Shown here: positions 6,214 through 13,978 of the stretch, one piece after another
Position numbering within the stretch: the first letter of the stretch is position 1
Layout: each line of letters opens with the position of its first letter
Program-made: the position numbers and the translations under genes
The notes under the pieces: generated by a model
Told to the model about the DNA's origin: nothing
The model's database searches: none
Seen by the model: only the letters and a program-made list of their open reading frames with translations
Assembly (NCBI GenBank): GCA_005799205.1
Contig: SYHM01000140.1
Span: 1-14,892, forward strand
Reading direction: 5' to 3'
From: Planctomycetia bacterium
GTDB lineage: Bacteria > Planctomycetota > Phycisphaerae > Phycisphaerales > SM1A02
Length of the DNA: 14,892 bases

Positions 6214-8374
6214 GTCCACGCCTCTGGAGCGAAAACTGTCGAAGGGGATCTAGGCTGAACGTTTCATCTGACTTGAGGGCTGACTGAAGCGCATCGGCCG
6301 CACCGACCCGATCACCCATGCGCTCGCGGACAACCGCAAGACGCAGCCAACTTTCAGTGTGTCTGCAATTCACAGCAAGCACCCCCTCGAGAGCGGTCTC
6401 TGCGTCTTGCCAACTGCCACCTGCAACCTCGGCCGCGCGAATCGCGAGCGTCGAGTGCACTAACCGCGACGCAAAGGCGACTGAATCGAGCTGCTCGAAT
6501 GGAACGATCGTCGACTGCCCCTCCTGCAACCATGCGCGCGCCTCCACGGGGGTCGGGTCTGCCGACGCAGCGCTCAGCCACTGCTCAGCGGCACAGACTG
6601 CGAACGTCCCACGCGGAGGCCACAGCTGTGCAGCCTGCGCAAGTGTTGACGCAGCACTCGCTCGCGCCGCGGCGAGACGTTCTGTCGAATGCGCCTCAGC
6701 TTCGCTTGAGACCAGAACGGCCGCTCCCAGCGCAAGCGAATCTTGGCGCGCGAGGGCGGGACGCACAACGAGTGCGAGTCCGGTGGCGAGCACCGCGAAG
6801 AACGCTGCGAACCCAACCCCGATGGCTCGAGCCGATCGTGGACACGCTCGTCGCGCTGGAGCACAATTCCACGCAGCTGCAAGTGAAATCACTAACCACC
6901 CCCACATCGCACTGCCGGGAAGCCAAAAGAGCATGTCGATCTGCCCATGCGTAAGCACAACCACGCTCGCCGCGGCAAGTCCGATCGAAATCGTCCGGTG
7001 CGAGTCACGCGGGTGGGCGTTCATGAGGTGAACGAGTCCCAACGCCGTCACGCCCCCGAGCGCAAGCCCCGCCAACCTCCACAACAGGACCGCTGGCGAG
7101 TCGATGGCCGACGCTTCGAATGCAATCGAGATGACCGAACTCATCACTACTGGAGCAAGAGCAAGTTCGAGGACTCCAGGTGAGACCCGCACAGATCGCG
7201 CTGGCGTCTCGAGTCGCGGTCTTCCCCACCACGAGAGCAGTAGTTGCAGTGCAACGAGTCCGCTGCCTGCGATGCCGACACAGACCATCCAGTCCGCAAA
7301 CGAGCCATGCGCACTCGACACTTCTTCGACACTCTCAAGTGGTCGAAAGTGCAAGAATGCCCGCTGAAATCCGGCCGGACCGACGCCAGTCCACGGGTCT
7401 GCGAGCAGTGTGCGCACAGCTCCCACGAGGTAGTGCCAGCGAAACAGCAGGCTCTGCTCGGGCCACGATGACCCCACGACTCCTCGGGCGATGACACCCA
7501 CGATCGCCCCGAGCGGAAGAACAACCATCAGCAGCGGCGCGCCGAGGGTGCCTCGCCGAAAGAGCACCGAAGCGGCGATCCCGATCATGAGTGATGCAAC
7601 CCCACCTTTTGAACCGCTCATGACGACGATCGCAGCACACAAGAGTGCCGCGATCAAGAGTCCCGCCCGAACCGCGAGCGACCCTCGACCAAGCGCGACA
7701 TTCCCCATGAGCAGAGAGGATGCAACTGCGACGGTCGCAAAGACATTTGAGAATCCAAACCACCCAGTCGCTTCGTTCTGCATCAACCGACGCTCGTACG
7801 CGAGCGCTTGAGGCGAGTCTGCGAGCCATCCATGCGCAGTCAGAAAACTCGCGCGTGTCTCTTCATAGAACTGCACCATCGCAGGATGCTCTACCGACAT
7901 TTGTGAGAGGCCTCGAACTGCCATCACCACTGCGCAACCGCCGACAGCCGCCACAGCAGCACGCTGCAGAATCGGCCCCGATTCGGTGTTCGCCCGCGAC
8001 ACGATGGCGATGGCGAGTGCGAATCCGCCGATCCATGTGGACGCACGCCAGAGCTGTTCGGCGTCTGTGGCGCCGTGCACGAGCAACAAGGCGATCGCAG
8101 GCAGCGCGAGCACCGCGAGGAGTGCTGCCCCCCAGTCACTTCCAACAACACCCACTGCGCGGCGCACAAGCAGCCACGCGGCGCCACCAAGCGCGAGCGC
8201 ATCGAGGAGCACACTTTCAGCTGGGACCGCCCCCACAAACGACGAGGGCTCGATCGCGGGATCCATATCGAACACGCCAATCGACGCAAATGAAAGCATC
8301 GCGCGCGTGCAGGTGGCAACCAGGATCGCCCCCATCGAAATGCGATCAGCAAGCGGCGTCTCGTCCTCGTTCAT
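6173..8374 (-). CDS. O-antigen ligase/Wzy-like polytopic membrane protein with C-terminal repeat-like domain
   Basis: Probable glycan ligase or polymerase of the O-antigen ligase (Wzy_C/WaaL) superfamily. The 733-residue protein has about 13 hydrophobic segments over the first ~540 residues. The family-like stretch NEATGWFGFSNVFATVAV precedes a segment ending MSGSKGG. A later periplasmic-loop-like region has GVGPAGFQRAFLHFRP and SSAHGSFADW before another membrane span. Such loops with conserved Arg/His are typical of the family. The last ~190 residues are Ala-rich helices with TPR-like patterning (WLRLAVVRERMGDRVGAADAL), as in other Wzy-like proteins. The start is uncertain: ATG 8374, ATG 8398 or GTG 8428. 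8374 is chosen because it avoids overlapping the divergent gene; none has a good Shine-Dalgarno. The 3' end overlaps dsbD by 41 bp. The substrate is unknown. Confidence 0.75.
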   Translation of the reverse strand: MNEDETPLADRISMGAILVATCTRAMLSFASIGVFDMDPAIEPSSFVGAVPAESVLLDALALGGAAWLLVRRAVGVVGSDWGAALLAVLALPAIALLLVHGATDAEQLWRASTWIGGFALAIAIVSRANTESGPILQRAAVAAVGGCAVVMAVRGLSQMSVEHPAMVQFYEETRASFLTAHGWLADSPQALAYERRLMQNEATGWFGFSNVFATVAVASSLLMGNVALGRGSLAVRAGLLIAALLCAAIVVMSGSKGGVASLMIGIAASVLFRRGTLGAPLLMVVLPLGAIVGVIARGVVGSSWPEQSLLFRWHYLVGAVRTLLADPWTGVGPAGFQRAFLHFRPLESVEEVSSAHGSFADWMVCVGIAGSGLVALQLLLSWWGRPRLETPARSVRVSPGVLELALAPVVMSSVISIAFEASAIDSPAVLLWRLAGLALGGVTALGLVHLMNAHPRDSHRTISIGLAAASVVVLTHGQIDMLFWLPGSAMWGWLVISLAAAWNCAPARRACPRSARAIGVGFAAFFAVLATGLALVVRPALARQDSLALGAAVLVSSEAEAHSTERLAAARASAASTLAQAAQLWPPRGTFAVCAAEQWLSAASADPTPVEARAWLQEGQSTIVPFEQLDSVAFASRLVHSTLAIRAAEVAGGSWQDAETALEGVLAVNCRHTESWLRLAVVRERMGDRVGAADALQSALKSDETFSLDPLRQFSLQRRGLIEAHLRALVRGQ

Positions 8375-8396
8375 CTCGTGGCTATCGTAGAAGGGC

Positions 8397-9044
8397 ATGA
8401 CCACTTGCGTGCCGCGTCCGACGATCACGGTCTACTGCGCGAGCGCACGGGGACTCGATCCGATCTTTCTGCAAGCGGCGCGCCAGTTCGGAGAAGCGAT
8501 CGGTCACTGCGGCATGAACTTGATCTACGGCGGCGGTGGTATCGGCTTGATGGGGGAAGTCGCGCGCGGTGCGCAGGCATCCGGAGCACATGTGACCGGC
8601 ATCATCACAGAGCAGTTTCTGACGCTCGAGCAAGGCTGGGATGGGTGTGACGAACTGGTCGTCGTCGACTCGATGCGAGAGCGCAAGCGACTGCTTGAAG
8701 AACGCGGCGAGGGATTCGCGATTCTTGCAGGCGGACTTGGAACGTGGGAAGAGTTTTTCGAGACCCTTGTTGGACGAGTCATCGGGCGCCACGCGAAACC
8801 GATCGGATTGCTCAATACGCGCGGGTTCGCAGATCCACTGTGGAACCTCGTCACCCACGGAGTCGATCATGGATTCGTCCGGTCGGCTGCGCGCGATCTG
8901 CTGTGGATGGAGACAGAGGCTCACACACTCGCGCAGCGCATGTGCACGGCGATCAAGAGTCCTGCCAACACTCCGCATGATGCAAGTGCGATGCTGCCGA
9001 TGCATGGACGCGGCAATTCAACCAATGGGGAAGGTGTGAGCTGA
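8397..9044 (+). CDS. LOG-family protein (TIGR00730-type; possible nucleoside 5'-monophosphate phosphoribohydrolase)
   Basis: A 215-residue Rossmann-like protein of the LOG/YvdD family. Characterised members cleave the base from cytokinin riboside 5'-monophosphate or other nucleotides. Visible motifs are VYCASARG (12-19), LIYGGGGIGLMGEVA (42-56), an M-R-E-R-K segment (93-97) and GGLGTWEE (112-119). The signature PGGxGTxxE is present except that the first Pro is Ala (A111), so activity is likely but not certain. The ATG at 8397 has only AAGGG 1 nt upstream, too close for a normal Shine-Dalgarno. A leaderless start or the GTG at 8409 are alternatives. It begins a co-directional run and is followed after 3 bp by lpxI, suggesting co-transcription. 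The physiological substrate cannot be told. Confidence 0.88.
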   Translation: MTTCVPRPTITVYCASARGLDPIFLQAARQFGEAIGHCGMNLIYGGGGIGLMGEVARGAQASGAHVTGIITEQFLTLEQGWDGCDELVVVDSMRERKRLLEERGEGFAILAGGLGTWEEFFETLVGRVIGRHAKPIGLLNTRGFADPLWNLVTHGVDHGFVRSAARDLLWMETEAHTLAQRMCTAIKSPANTPHDASAMLPMHGRGNSTNGEGVS

Positions 9045-9047
9045 CCG

Positions 9048-9890
9048 ATGGACACGCCGCACACCCACGCGAAAGTCGGCATGATCGCGGGGAGCGGTCT
9101 CCTGCCGCTGCTCGTCGCTGATGGCATTCGCGCCTCCGGAAGGCAGGTTGTGTGCGTTGGCCTGCGTGATCAGTTTGACCCGACCTTGTGCGACCATTGC
9201 GACCAGTTTCACACCGCTGGAACATTTCAACTCGGCAAGTGGATTCGCCTGCTCCGACGGGCTGGCGTGCACGAAGCGGTCATGGTGGGACGAGTTGCCA
9301 AGGCGCAGATGTACGAGCCGCTGCGGCTCCTGCGGCAGCTTCCTGACCTTCGCGCGGCACTGCTCTACTATCGCCGACTGCGATTTGATCGACGAAGTCA
9401 TGTGCTCCTGCGGGCGCTCGCCGATGAACTCGCCCTCTCTGGAGTGCAACTCATCGACTCAACGACCTACATCCCTGAGCACCTCGCAACGCTCGGCGCC
9501 ATGGGATCGCTGCAACCCTCCGCTTCTCAATTGCGTGATGTTTCATTCGCGTGGCCGATTCTCTGTTCGATTGCGAACTTGGGGGTCGGCCAGGGGATCA
9601 CCGTTCGCGCGTGCGATGTGATTGCCGTTGAAGCGATGGAGGGAACCGATGCGATGATCGACCGCAGTTCAGGACTCTGCAAGAGCGGTGGATGGATGCT
9701 GCTCAAGACAGCGCACGACGAACACGACATGCGTGCTGATGTTCCGACCGTGGGAGTTCCAACGCTCGAGCGCCTCGCGGCGCGGGGAGGCACCATGCTC
9801 GTCCTCGGCCATGGCCGCGTGATCATGCTCGAGAAGCCTCGGATGATTGAAGTCGCCAATCGACTCGGCATCGTGCTGCTGGGTGTCTGA
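9048..9890 (+). CDS. lpxI: UDP-2,3-diacylglucosamine pyrophosphatase LpxI (DUF1009)
   Basis: Lipid A pathway enzyme that hydrolyses UDP-2,3-diacylglucosamine to lipid X and UMP, replacing LpxH in many bacteria. The 280-residue length is typical. Family features include the N-terminal GMIAGSGLLP (11-20), an RSHVLLRALADEL helix, GVGQG (179-183), the hallmark AVEAMEGTDAM (193-203), and D231-V-P-T-V-G236 before a C-terminal GTMLVLGHGRVIM segment. The ATG at 9048 lies 3 bp after the LOG gene and 12 bp before the methyltransferase gene, so it is very probably co-transcribed. Its presence implies that the host makes lipid A. No other lpx gene is in the window. Confidence 0.93.
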   Translation: MDTPHTHAKVGMIAGSGLLPLLVADGIRASGRQVVCVGLRDQFDPTLCDHCDQFHTAGTFQLGKWIRLLRRAGVHEAVMVGRVAKAQMYEPLRLLRQLPDLRAALLYYRRLRFDRRSHVLLRALADELALSGVQLIDSTTYIPEHLATLGAMGSLQPSASQLRDVSFAWPILCSIANLGVGQGITVRACDVIAVEAMEGTDAMIDRSSGLCKSGGWMLLKTAHDEHDMRADVPTVGVPTLERLAARGGTMLVLGHGRVIMLEKPRMIEVANRLGIVLLGV

Positions 9891-9902
9891 ACAGGGCTCA
9901 CG

Positions 9903-10466
9903 GTGCGATTCGTCTCCCGAGCCGGCCTCAAACTCGCACGCGCCCTTGAGGTCTTTTCGATAGATCCGACTGGGCTTGTCTGCGCTGATTTTGGCTGTAA
10001 TGCTGGGGGATTCACCGACTGCCTGTTGCGTGGTGGTGCCGCCCGTGTGATCGCGATTGACACTGGATACGGCATGCTCGATTGGAAACTCCGAAACGAT
10101 CCAAAGGTCGAAGTCTGTGAGCGGACGAACGTTCTGCACATGCCCCCTCCAACTGGATTGGTTGACCTCGTCGTTCTTGATCTGGCGTGGACGAAGCAAT
10201 CGCATTCGATTCCGGTGGCCCTTCGGTGGTTGCGCCCCGGAGGGCACATCGTCTCGCTCATCAAGCCCCACTACGAGTCACTCGGTGACGAACGCAAGTC
10301 GCTCGTGAAAGGGATTCTTCCAAACGATGTGGCTGCGCAAGTCGTCGCCCGCGTGCTGCGAGAGCTGCCAGCACTGGGAGTTCGGGTCGCCAATGACTGT
10401 CCAAGCCCGATCGAAGGCGGAGGCGGAAACAGCGAACATTTGGCGCACCTTGTTCGAGCAAATTGA
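9903..10466 (+). CDS. TlyA/FtsJ-like rRNA methyltransferase lacking the S4 domain
   Basis: SAM-dependent RNA 2'-O-methyltransferase-type protein of 187 residues. It begins at the segment that in TlyA follows the N-terminal S4 RNA-binding domain (FVSRAGLKLARALE). It has motif I DFGCNAGGFTDCL (29-41), DTGYGMLDWKLR, CERTN and SLIKPHYE. A K10-D93-K121-E178 set matches the K-D-K-E tetrad of FtsJ-fold 2'-O-methyltransferases. Known TlyA proteins are about 250-270 residues; here the S4 portion is absent, and the lpxI stop lies only 12 bp upstream, so there is no room for one. The GTG at 9903 has AGGG (9893-9896) 6 nt upstream. TlyA methylates 16S and 23S rRNA in some bacteria; the target here is unknown. 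Confidence 0.85.
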   Translation: MRFVSRAGLKLARALEVFSIDPTGLVCADFGCNAGGFTDCLLRGGAARVIAIDTGYGMLDWKLRNDPKVEVCERTNVLHMPPPTGLVDLVVLDLAWTKQSHSIPVALRWLRPGGHIVSLIKPHYESLGDERKSLVKGILPNDVAAQVVARVLRELPALGVRVANDCPSPIEGGGGNSEHLAHLVRAN

Positions 10467-10518
10467 GGCTCGAACCACGGCAGCGGATCGCTGAAATTGG
10501 TAGTCTTAATAGTTCGCT

Positions 10519-13155
10519 GTGACTGCTGTTCCACCCCCCTCTCCAGACGAGCCTTCGACGGCTAGTACGACGCTCGGGCACGTGATCGCCAAGACGATCG
10601 ACCGTGAGCTGCACGAGTCGTATCTCGTCTATGCGATGAGCACAATCACAGATCGCGCGCTCCCCGATGTACGCGATGGACTCAAGCCATCACAGCGACG
10701 CATCCTCGTTGCGATGCATGACCTGAACCTCACGCCTGGGCGCAAACAGATCAAATGCGCGAAGATTTGCGGTGATACGAGCGGCAACTACCACCCGCAC
10801 GGCGAATCGGTGATCTATCCGACACTCGTGAATCTCGGGCAGGCCTGGAAGACCCGCGCGCTGCTCGTCGACAAACAGGGCAACTTTGGTTCGATCGAAG
10901 GCGATCCGCCGGCCGCAATGAGATACACCGAAGCGCGCATGACGGGACCGGCCGTTGCGATGCTCGAAGATCTCGACAAGGACACAGTCGACTTCAAGCC
11001 AAACTATGACGATCGACTCACAGAGCCGATGGTGTTGCCCGGCAAGTTTCCGAACCTGTTGGTGAATGGATCGACTGGCATCGCCGTGGGCATGGCGAGC
11101 TCGATGCCCCCTCACAACCTCGCAGAGATTGTGCGGGCGATCGTTGCGACAATCGACAACCCAGCGATCGACCTCGCGGCGCTGCTCGCCATTGTGCCAG
11201 GACCAGACTTTCCAACGGGCGGCATGATTGTCGGAAGGCGCGGCGTCGCTGAGGCATACGCCACCGGTCGTGGACGACTCACCGTGCGCGGTCGCGTGCG
11301 GCATGAATCCAAGGATGGCCGCAACACGATCATCATCGACGAGATTCCTTACCAGGTCGTGCAGAGCGCGCTGATTGAAAAGATCGTCGAAGCGAAGAAG
11401 GATGATCGCATCCCCGACATCGTTGATGTGCGAAATCACTCGGGCCGGGATGCCCAGACTCGCATCCTCGTTGTGCTACGCAAGGGAGCGGACCCGGCGG
11501 TTGTCGAGCGCCAGCTCTACGAGTTCACGCCGCTGCAGACGACCTACAGCATCATCAATATCGCGCTTGTCAACGGACAACCGCGAACTCTGCCGTTTCG
11601 AACTCTTCTGACGAGTTACATCGATCATCGGTGCGAGGTCATTCGACGGAGAACTGAGTTTCTTCTGCGCCATGCCCGCCAGCAGGCACACCGCCTTGAA
11701 GGGCTCGTCTACGCCGTCTGCGACATCGACGCAGTCATCGCGATCATTCGAGCGTCACGAACTCGTGAGGAGGCAATCGAAGCACTGATGCGGCGTGCAT
11801 TTCGAATCGCCGAGAACCATCCCAGCGCGCACCTCGTGCCAGCTCGCATCGCTGAAGCGAGCCGTGGCCCAGCGGGGATCTCGCTCACCAGAGTTCAGGC
11901 CGACGCGATCGGAGCACTGCGCCTGATCCAACTTGTCGGGCTCGAGATCGAGAAGCTTGCGAGCGAGTTCTCGGCTCTTCTTGCCGAGATTGATGGATAC
12001 GAACGGATGCTTGCCGATCCAGCACTTGTGCTGCAAGTTGTGCGCAAGGACATTCTTGAGATTGGAGCAAAGTTTGCAGATGATCGCCGCACCACGATCG
12101 AGGCGGGCGAAGCGGGCGAGTTTGACCTTGCCGAACTCATCCAAGAGCATGATGTGGCCGTCACCGTGAGCCATGAAGGATTCGTGAAGCGCTCGCCCGT
12201 TGGCACGTTTCGAACCCAAGGACGCGGCGGCGTTGGAGTGCTCGGCTCAGATGCGAAGGATGGCGACTACATCGAACGCGTCTTCATTGCGAGCACACAC
12301 GACGATTTGCTGTGCTTCACCAACACGGGGCGTGTCTACCGAATCAAGGTCTGGCAGATTCCAGAGATGTCTCGCACCGCCAAGGGACGGGCCATCAACA
12401 ATGTCGTCGAGCTCAAAGATGGCGAGCGGATGGTTGCGTACCTGCCGATCAAAGATTTCGAGCGAAGTGAGGATTACCTCTTCTTCGCCTCGTCCGATGG
12501 CCGGGTGAAGCGATCGTCGCTGAAGGAGTTCCGAAATGTCAACCGCAGCGGCATCATCGCGGTCGGACTCAACGAGGGAGATCGGCTCGTCAATGTCGTG
12601 CAAACCCGTGGCAGCGACCACGTCTTGCTCGCGACTGCTCATGGGATGTCGATTCGCTTTGATGAAAACGATGCGCGCGTGATGGGCCGATCGGCCGCTG
12701 GCGTCGGGGGGATCGACCTTTCGAGCCACGACGCAGTCGTCGGGCTTGTCCGGTGCGATGACAATGCAACGCTTTTCACTTGCACTGAAAATGGCTACGG
12801 CAAGCGCACTCCGATGGTCGATTACCTCGTCCACCAGGACGATGGCCTGACACGCGCCCAATCGCGCGGTGGCAAGGGACGCATCGACATCAAGACCGAC
12901 ACGCGCAACGGACGGGTCGTCGCCGTGCACTCCACGCTCGACAGCGACGACCTGATGTTCGTCTCGCGCGGGGGCATGATCGTGCGCATCCGCGCGAGCG
13001 ACGTTCGCCCGGTCGGACGAAACACGCTTGGAGTCCGCGTCGTCAAGCTGCAAGAAGGCGATGCACTCGTCGGTGCTGCGTGCTTCGAAGCCGACGACTC
13101 GAGTGGTCCGGCCGCTGCGCCGACCGATGCACCGCCCGACGCGCACAGCAAGTGA
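10519..13155 (+). CDS. gyrA: DNA gyrase subunit A
   Basis: Breakage-reunion subunit of type IIA topoisomerase, 878 residues. The N-terminal domain has the catalytic R135-Y136 (AAMRYTEARM), the YHPHGES region (QRDR) and the FPNLLVNGSTGIAVGMA segment. The C-terminal domain has six beta-pinwheel blade repeats (~540-865). The blade-1 GyrA box is QGRGGVG (567-573), a weak match to Q(K/R)RGGKG; a better match, QSRGGKG, occurs at 781-787. ParC cannot be wholly excluded because no second A subunit is visible, but length and six blades favour GyrA. The GTG at 10519 has no clear Shine-Dalgarno; TTAATA lies just upstream, so a leaderless transcript is possible. The tail is Pro/Ala-rich. gyrB is not in the window. 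The STAS gene follows after 13 bp. Confidence 0.93.
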   Translation: MTAVPPPSPDEPSTASTTLGHVIAKTIDRELHESYLVYAMSTITDRALPDVRDGLKPSQRRILVAMHDLNLTPGRKQIKCAKICGDTSGNYHPHGESVIYPTLVNLGQAWKTRALLVDKQGNFGSIEGDPPAAMRYTEARMTGPAVAMLEDLDKDTVDFKPNYDDRLTEPMVLPGKFPNLLVNGSTGIAVGMASSMPPHNLAEIVRAIVATIDNPAIDLAALLAIVPGPDFPTGGMIVGRRGVAEAYATGRGRLTVRGRVRHESKDGRNTIIIDEIPYQVVQSALIEKIVEAKKDDRIPDIVDVRNHSGRDAQTRILVVLRKGADPAVVERQLYEFTPLQTTYSIINIALVNGQPRTLPFRTLLTSYIDHRCEVIRRRTEFLLRHARQQAHRLEGLVYAVCDIDAVIAIIRASRTREEAIEALMRRAFRIAENHPSAHLVPARIAEASRGPAGISLTRVQADAIGALRLIQLVGLEIEKLASEFSALLAEIDGYERMLADPALVLQVVRKDILEIGAKFADDRRTTIEAGEAGEFDLAELIQEHDVAVTVSHEGFVKRSPVGTFRTQGRGGVGVLGSDAKDGDYIERVFIASTHDDLLCFTNTGRVYRIKVWQIPEMSRTAKGRAINNVVELKDGERMVAYLPIKDFERSEDYLFFASSDGRVKRSSLKEFRNVNRSGIIAVGLNEGDRLVNVVQTRGSDHVLLATAHGMSIRFDENDARVMGRSAAGVGGIDLSSHDAVVGLVRCDDNATLFTCTENGYGKRTPMVDYLVHQDDGLTRAQSRGGKGRIDIKTDTRNGRVVAVHSTLDSDDLMFVSRGGMIVRIRASDVRPVGRNTLGVRVVKLQEGDALVGAACFEADDSSGPAAAPTDAPPDAHSK

Positions 13156-13168
13156 TAGGATCAAAAAC

Positions 13169-13507
13169 ATGCCGCTCAGCGACTGGTCAGAGAACGTCAT
13201 CCTCGGAGAAATGGCCGACGAACCGCAGTTGCGTGAAGATCTCGACGCGCTCTTTGCACGCGTCGAAAAAGAGAAGAGTGCATTTCACATCGTCCTCGAC
13301 ATGCGTGGAGTGACCTATCTCAACTCGTCAAATCTTGCCCAATTGCTTCAGTTGCGCAAAGGGGTGATCGCGCATGGAGGCTCGCTGCATCTGTGCGGAG
13401 TGAAAGACAGTGTGTGGAGCGTCCTCTTGATGACCGGTCTCGACCGGCTTTTCAAGTTCACCGACGATGTCCCCACGGCGCTTGCCGCCGCGCAACTTGG
13501 GCTTTGA
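13169..13507 (+). CDS. STAS-domain protein, anti-sigma factor antagonist type
   Basis: A 112-residue single-domain protein resembling SpoIIAA/RsbV-type anti-anti-sigma factors. The core beta-strand and loop read HIVLDMRGVTYLNSSNLAQLL (40-60). In SpoIIAA-type proteins the equivalent loop is D-S-S-G with a phosphorylatable Ser. Here it is N52-S53-S54-N55, keeping both serines but not the flanking Asp and Gly. The C-terminal half (GGSLHLCGV, VLLMTGLDRLFKFTDD) matches the family, where the region between carries the alpha-helix facing the partner. AGGA (13157-13160) lies 8 nt before the ATG. It is 13 bp after gyrA and 18 bp before exbD. No anti-sigma kinase or sigma factor is visible, so the partner is unknown. 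A transport-linked STAS role is possible given the neighbours. Confidence 0.82.
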   Translation: MPLSDWSENVILGEMADEPQLREDLDALFARVEKEKSAFHIVLDMRGVTYLNSSNLAQLLQLRKGVIAHGGSLHLCGVKDSVWSVLLMTGLDRLFKFTDDVPTALAAAQLGL

Positions 13508-13525
13508 CGACCGTCAGCACGACTC

Positions 13526-13978
13526 ATGCGCATTCGCCGCACATCGCACGAGCCCCGCATCGAGTTGATTCCACTCATCGATGTGATGATGTTCTTGCTG
13601 TCATTCTTTATCTACTCGCAGGCGCTCGCCGTTCGAGTGAGTGTCATTCCGATGGAACTTCGCAAGTTTCAAAGCGGGCAGAAGGCGACTCCAGCAACGG
13701 CGGCAACGATCTCAATCGCGCTCGATGGAAAGCTCTACTACAACAGGATTCCGTGTGAACTGAGCGACATCGCTGGACGCGTGGCCGAGTCAAAGAAAGA
13801 GGATGCCAAGACGATCGTCTATATCGCGGTCGCCGACGGCATCGGAACGGTCGACCGCGCCCCCGTCATGCAGAGCATTTGGGACAAACTGCGAGGGTGC
13901 GGGCTGCAAGTGAATTTCGTCGGCAAGCCCGTCGACAGCGACGCGCCATTGCCGCCACTGCCTACGATCGCACCGTGA
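13526..13978 (+). CDS. ExbD/TolR-family biopolymer transport protein
   Basis: Small inner-membrane protein (150 residues) of the proton-driven ExbB-ExbD or TolQ-TolR motor type. It has a short basic N-terminus, a single membrane segment (~15-35) containing the family motif IPLIDVMMFLL with the conserved membrane Asp (D19), and a periplasmic domain of about 115 residues with the typical VYIAVADG strand and a helix ending in a GLQVNFVGKP strand. No convincing Shine-Dalgarno is seen, so translation may be coupled to the upstream STAS gene. Its stop overlaps the GTG of the tonB-like gene (GTGA). An ExbB/TolQ partner is not in the window. Confidence 0.85.
   Translation: MRIRRTSHEPRIELIPLIDVMMFLLSFFIYSQALAVRVSVIPMELRKFQSGQKATPATAATISIALDGKLYYNRIPCELSDIAGRVAESKKEDAKTIVYIAVADGIGTVDRAPVMQSIWDKLRGCGLQVNFVGKPVDSDAPLPPLPTIAP

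Noticed and set aside
6318..7031. 237-residue plus-strand open frame inside the O-antigen-ligase-like gene
   Set aside because: Low-complexity Ala/Ser/Arg composition with no membrane or domain pattern. The opposite strand has coherent membrane segments and family motifs.
12247..13200. 317-residue minus-strand open frame opposite gyrA (and a 249-residue one at 10690-11439)
   Set aside because: Both are shadows of the gyrA reading frame in a GC-rich gene. They have no recognisable domains, and gyrA is clearly the coding frame.
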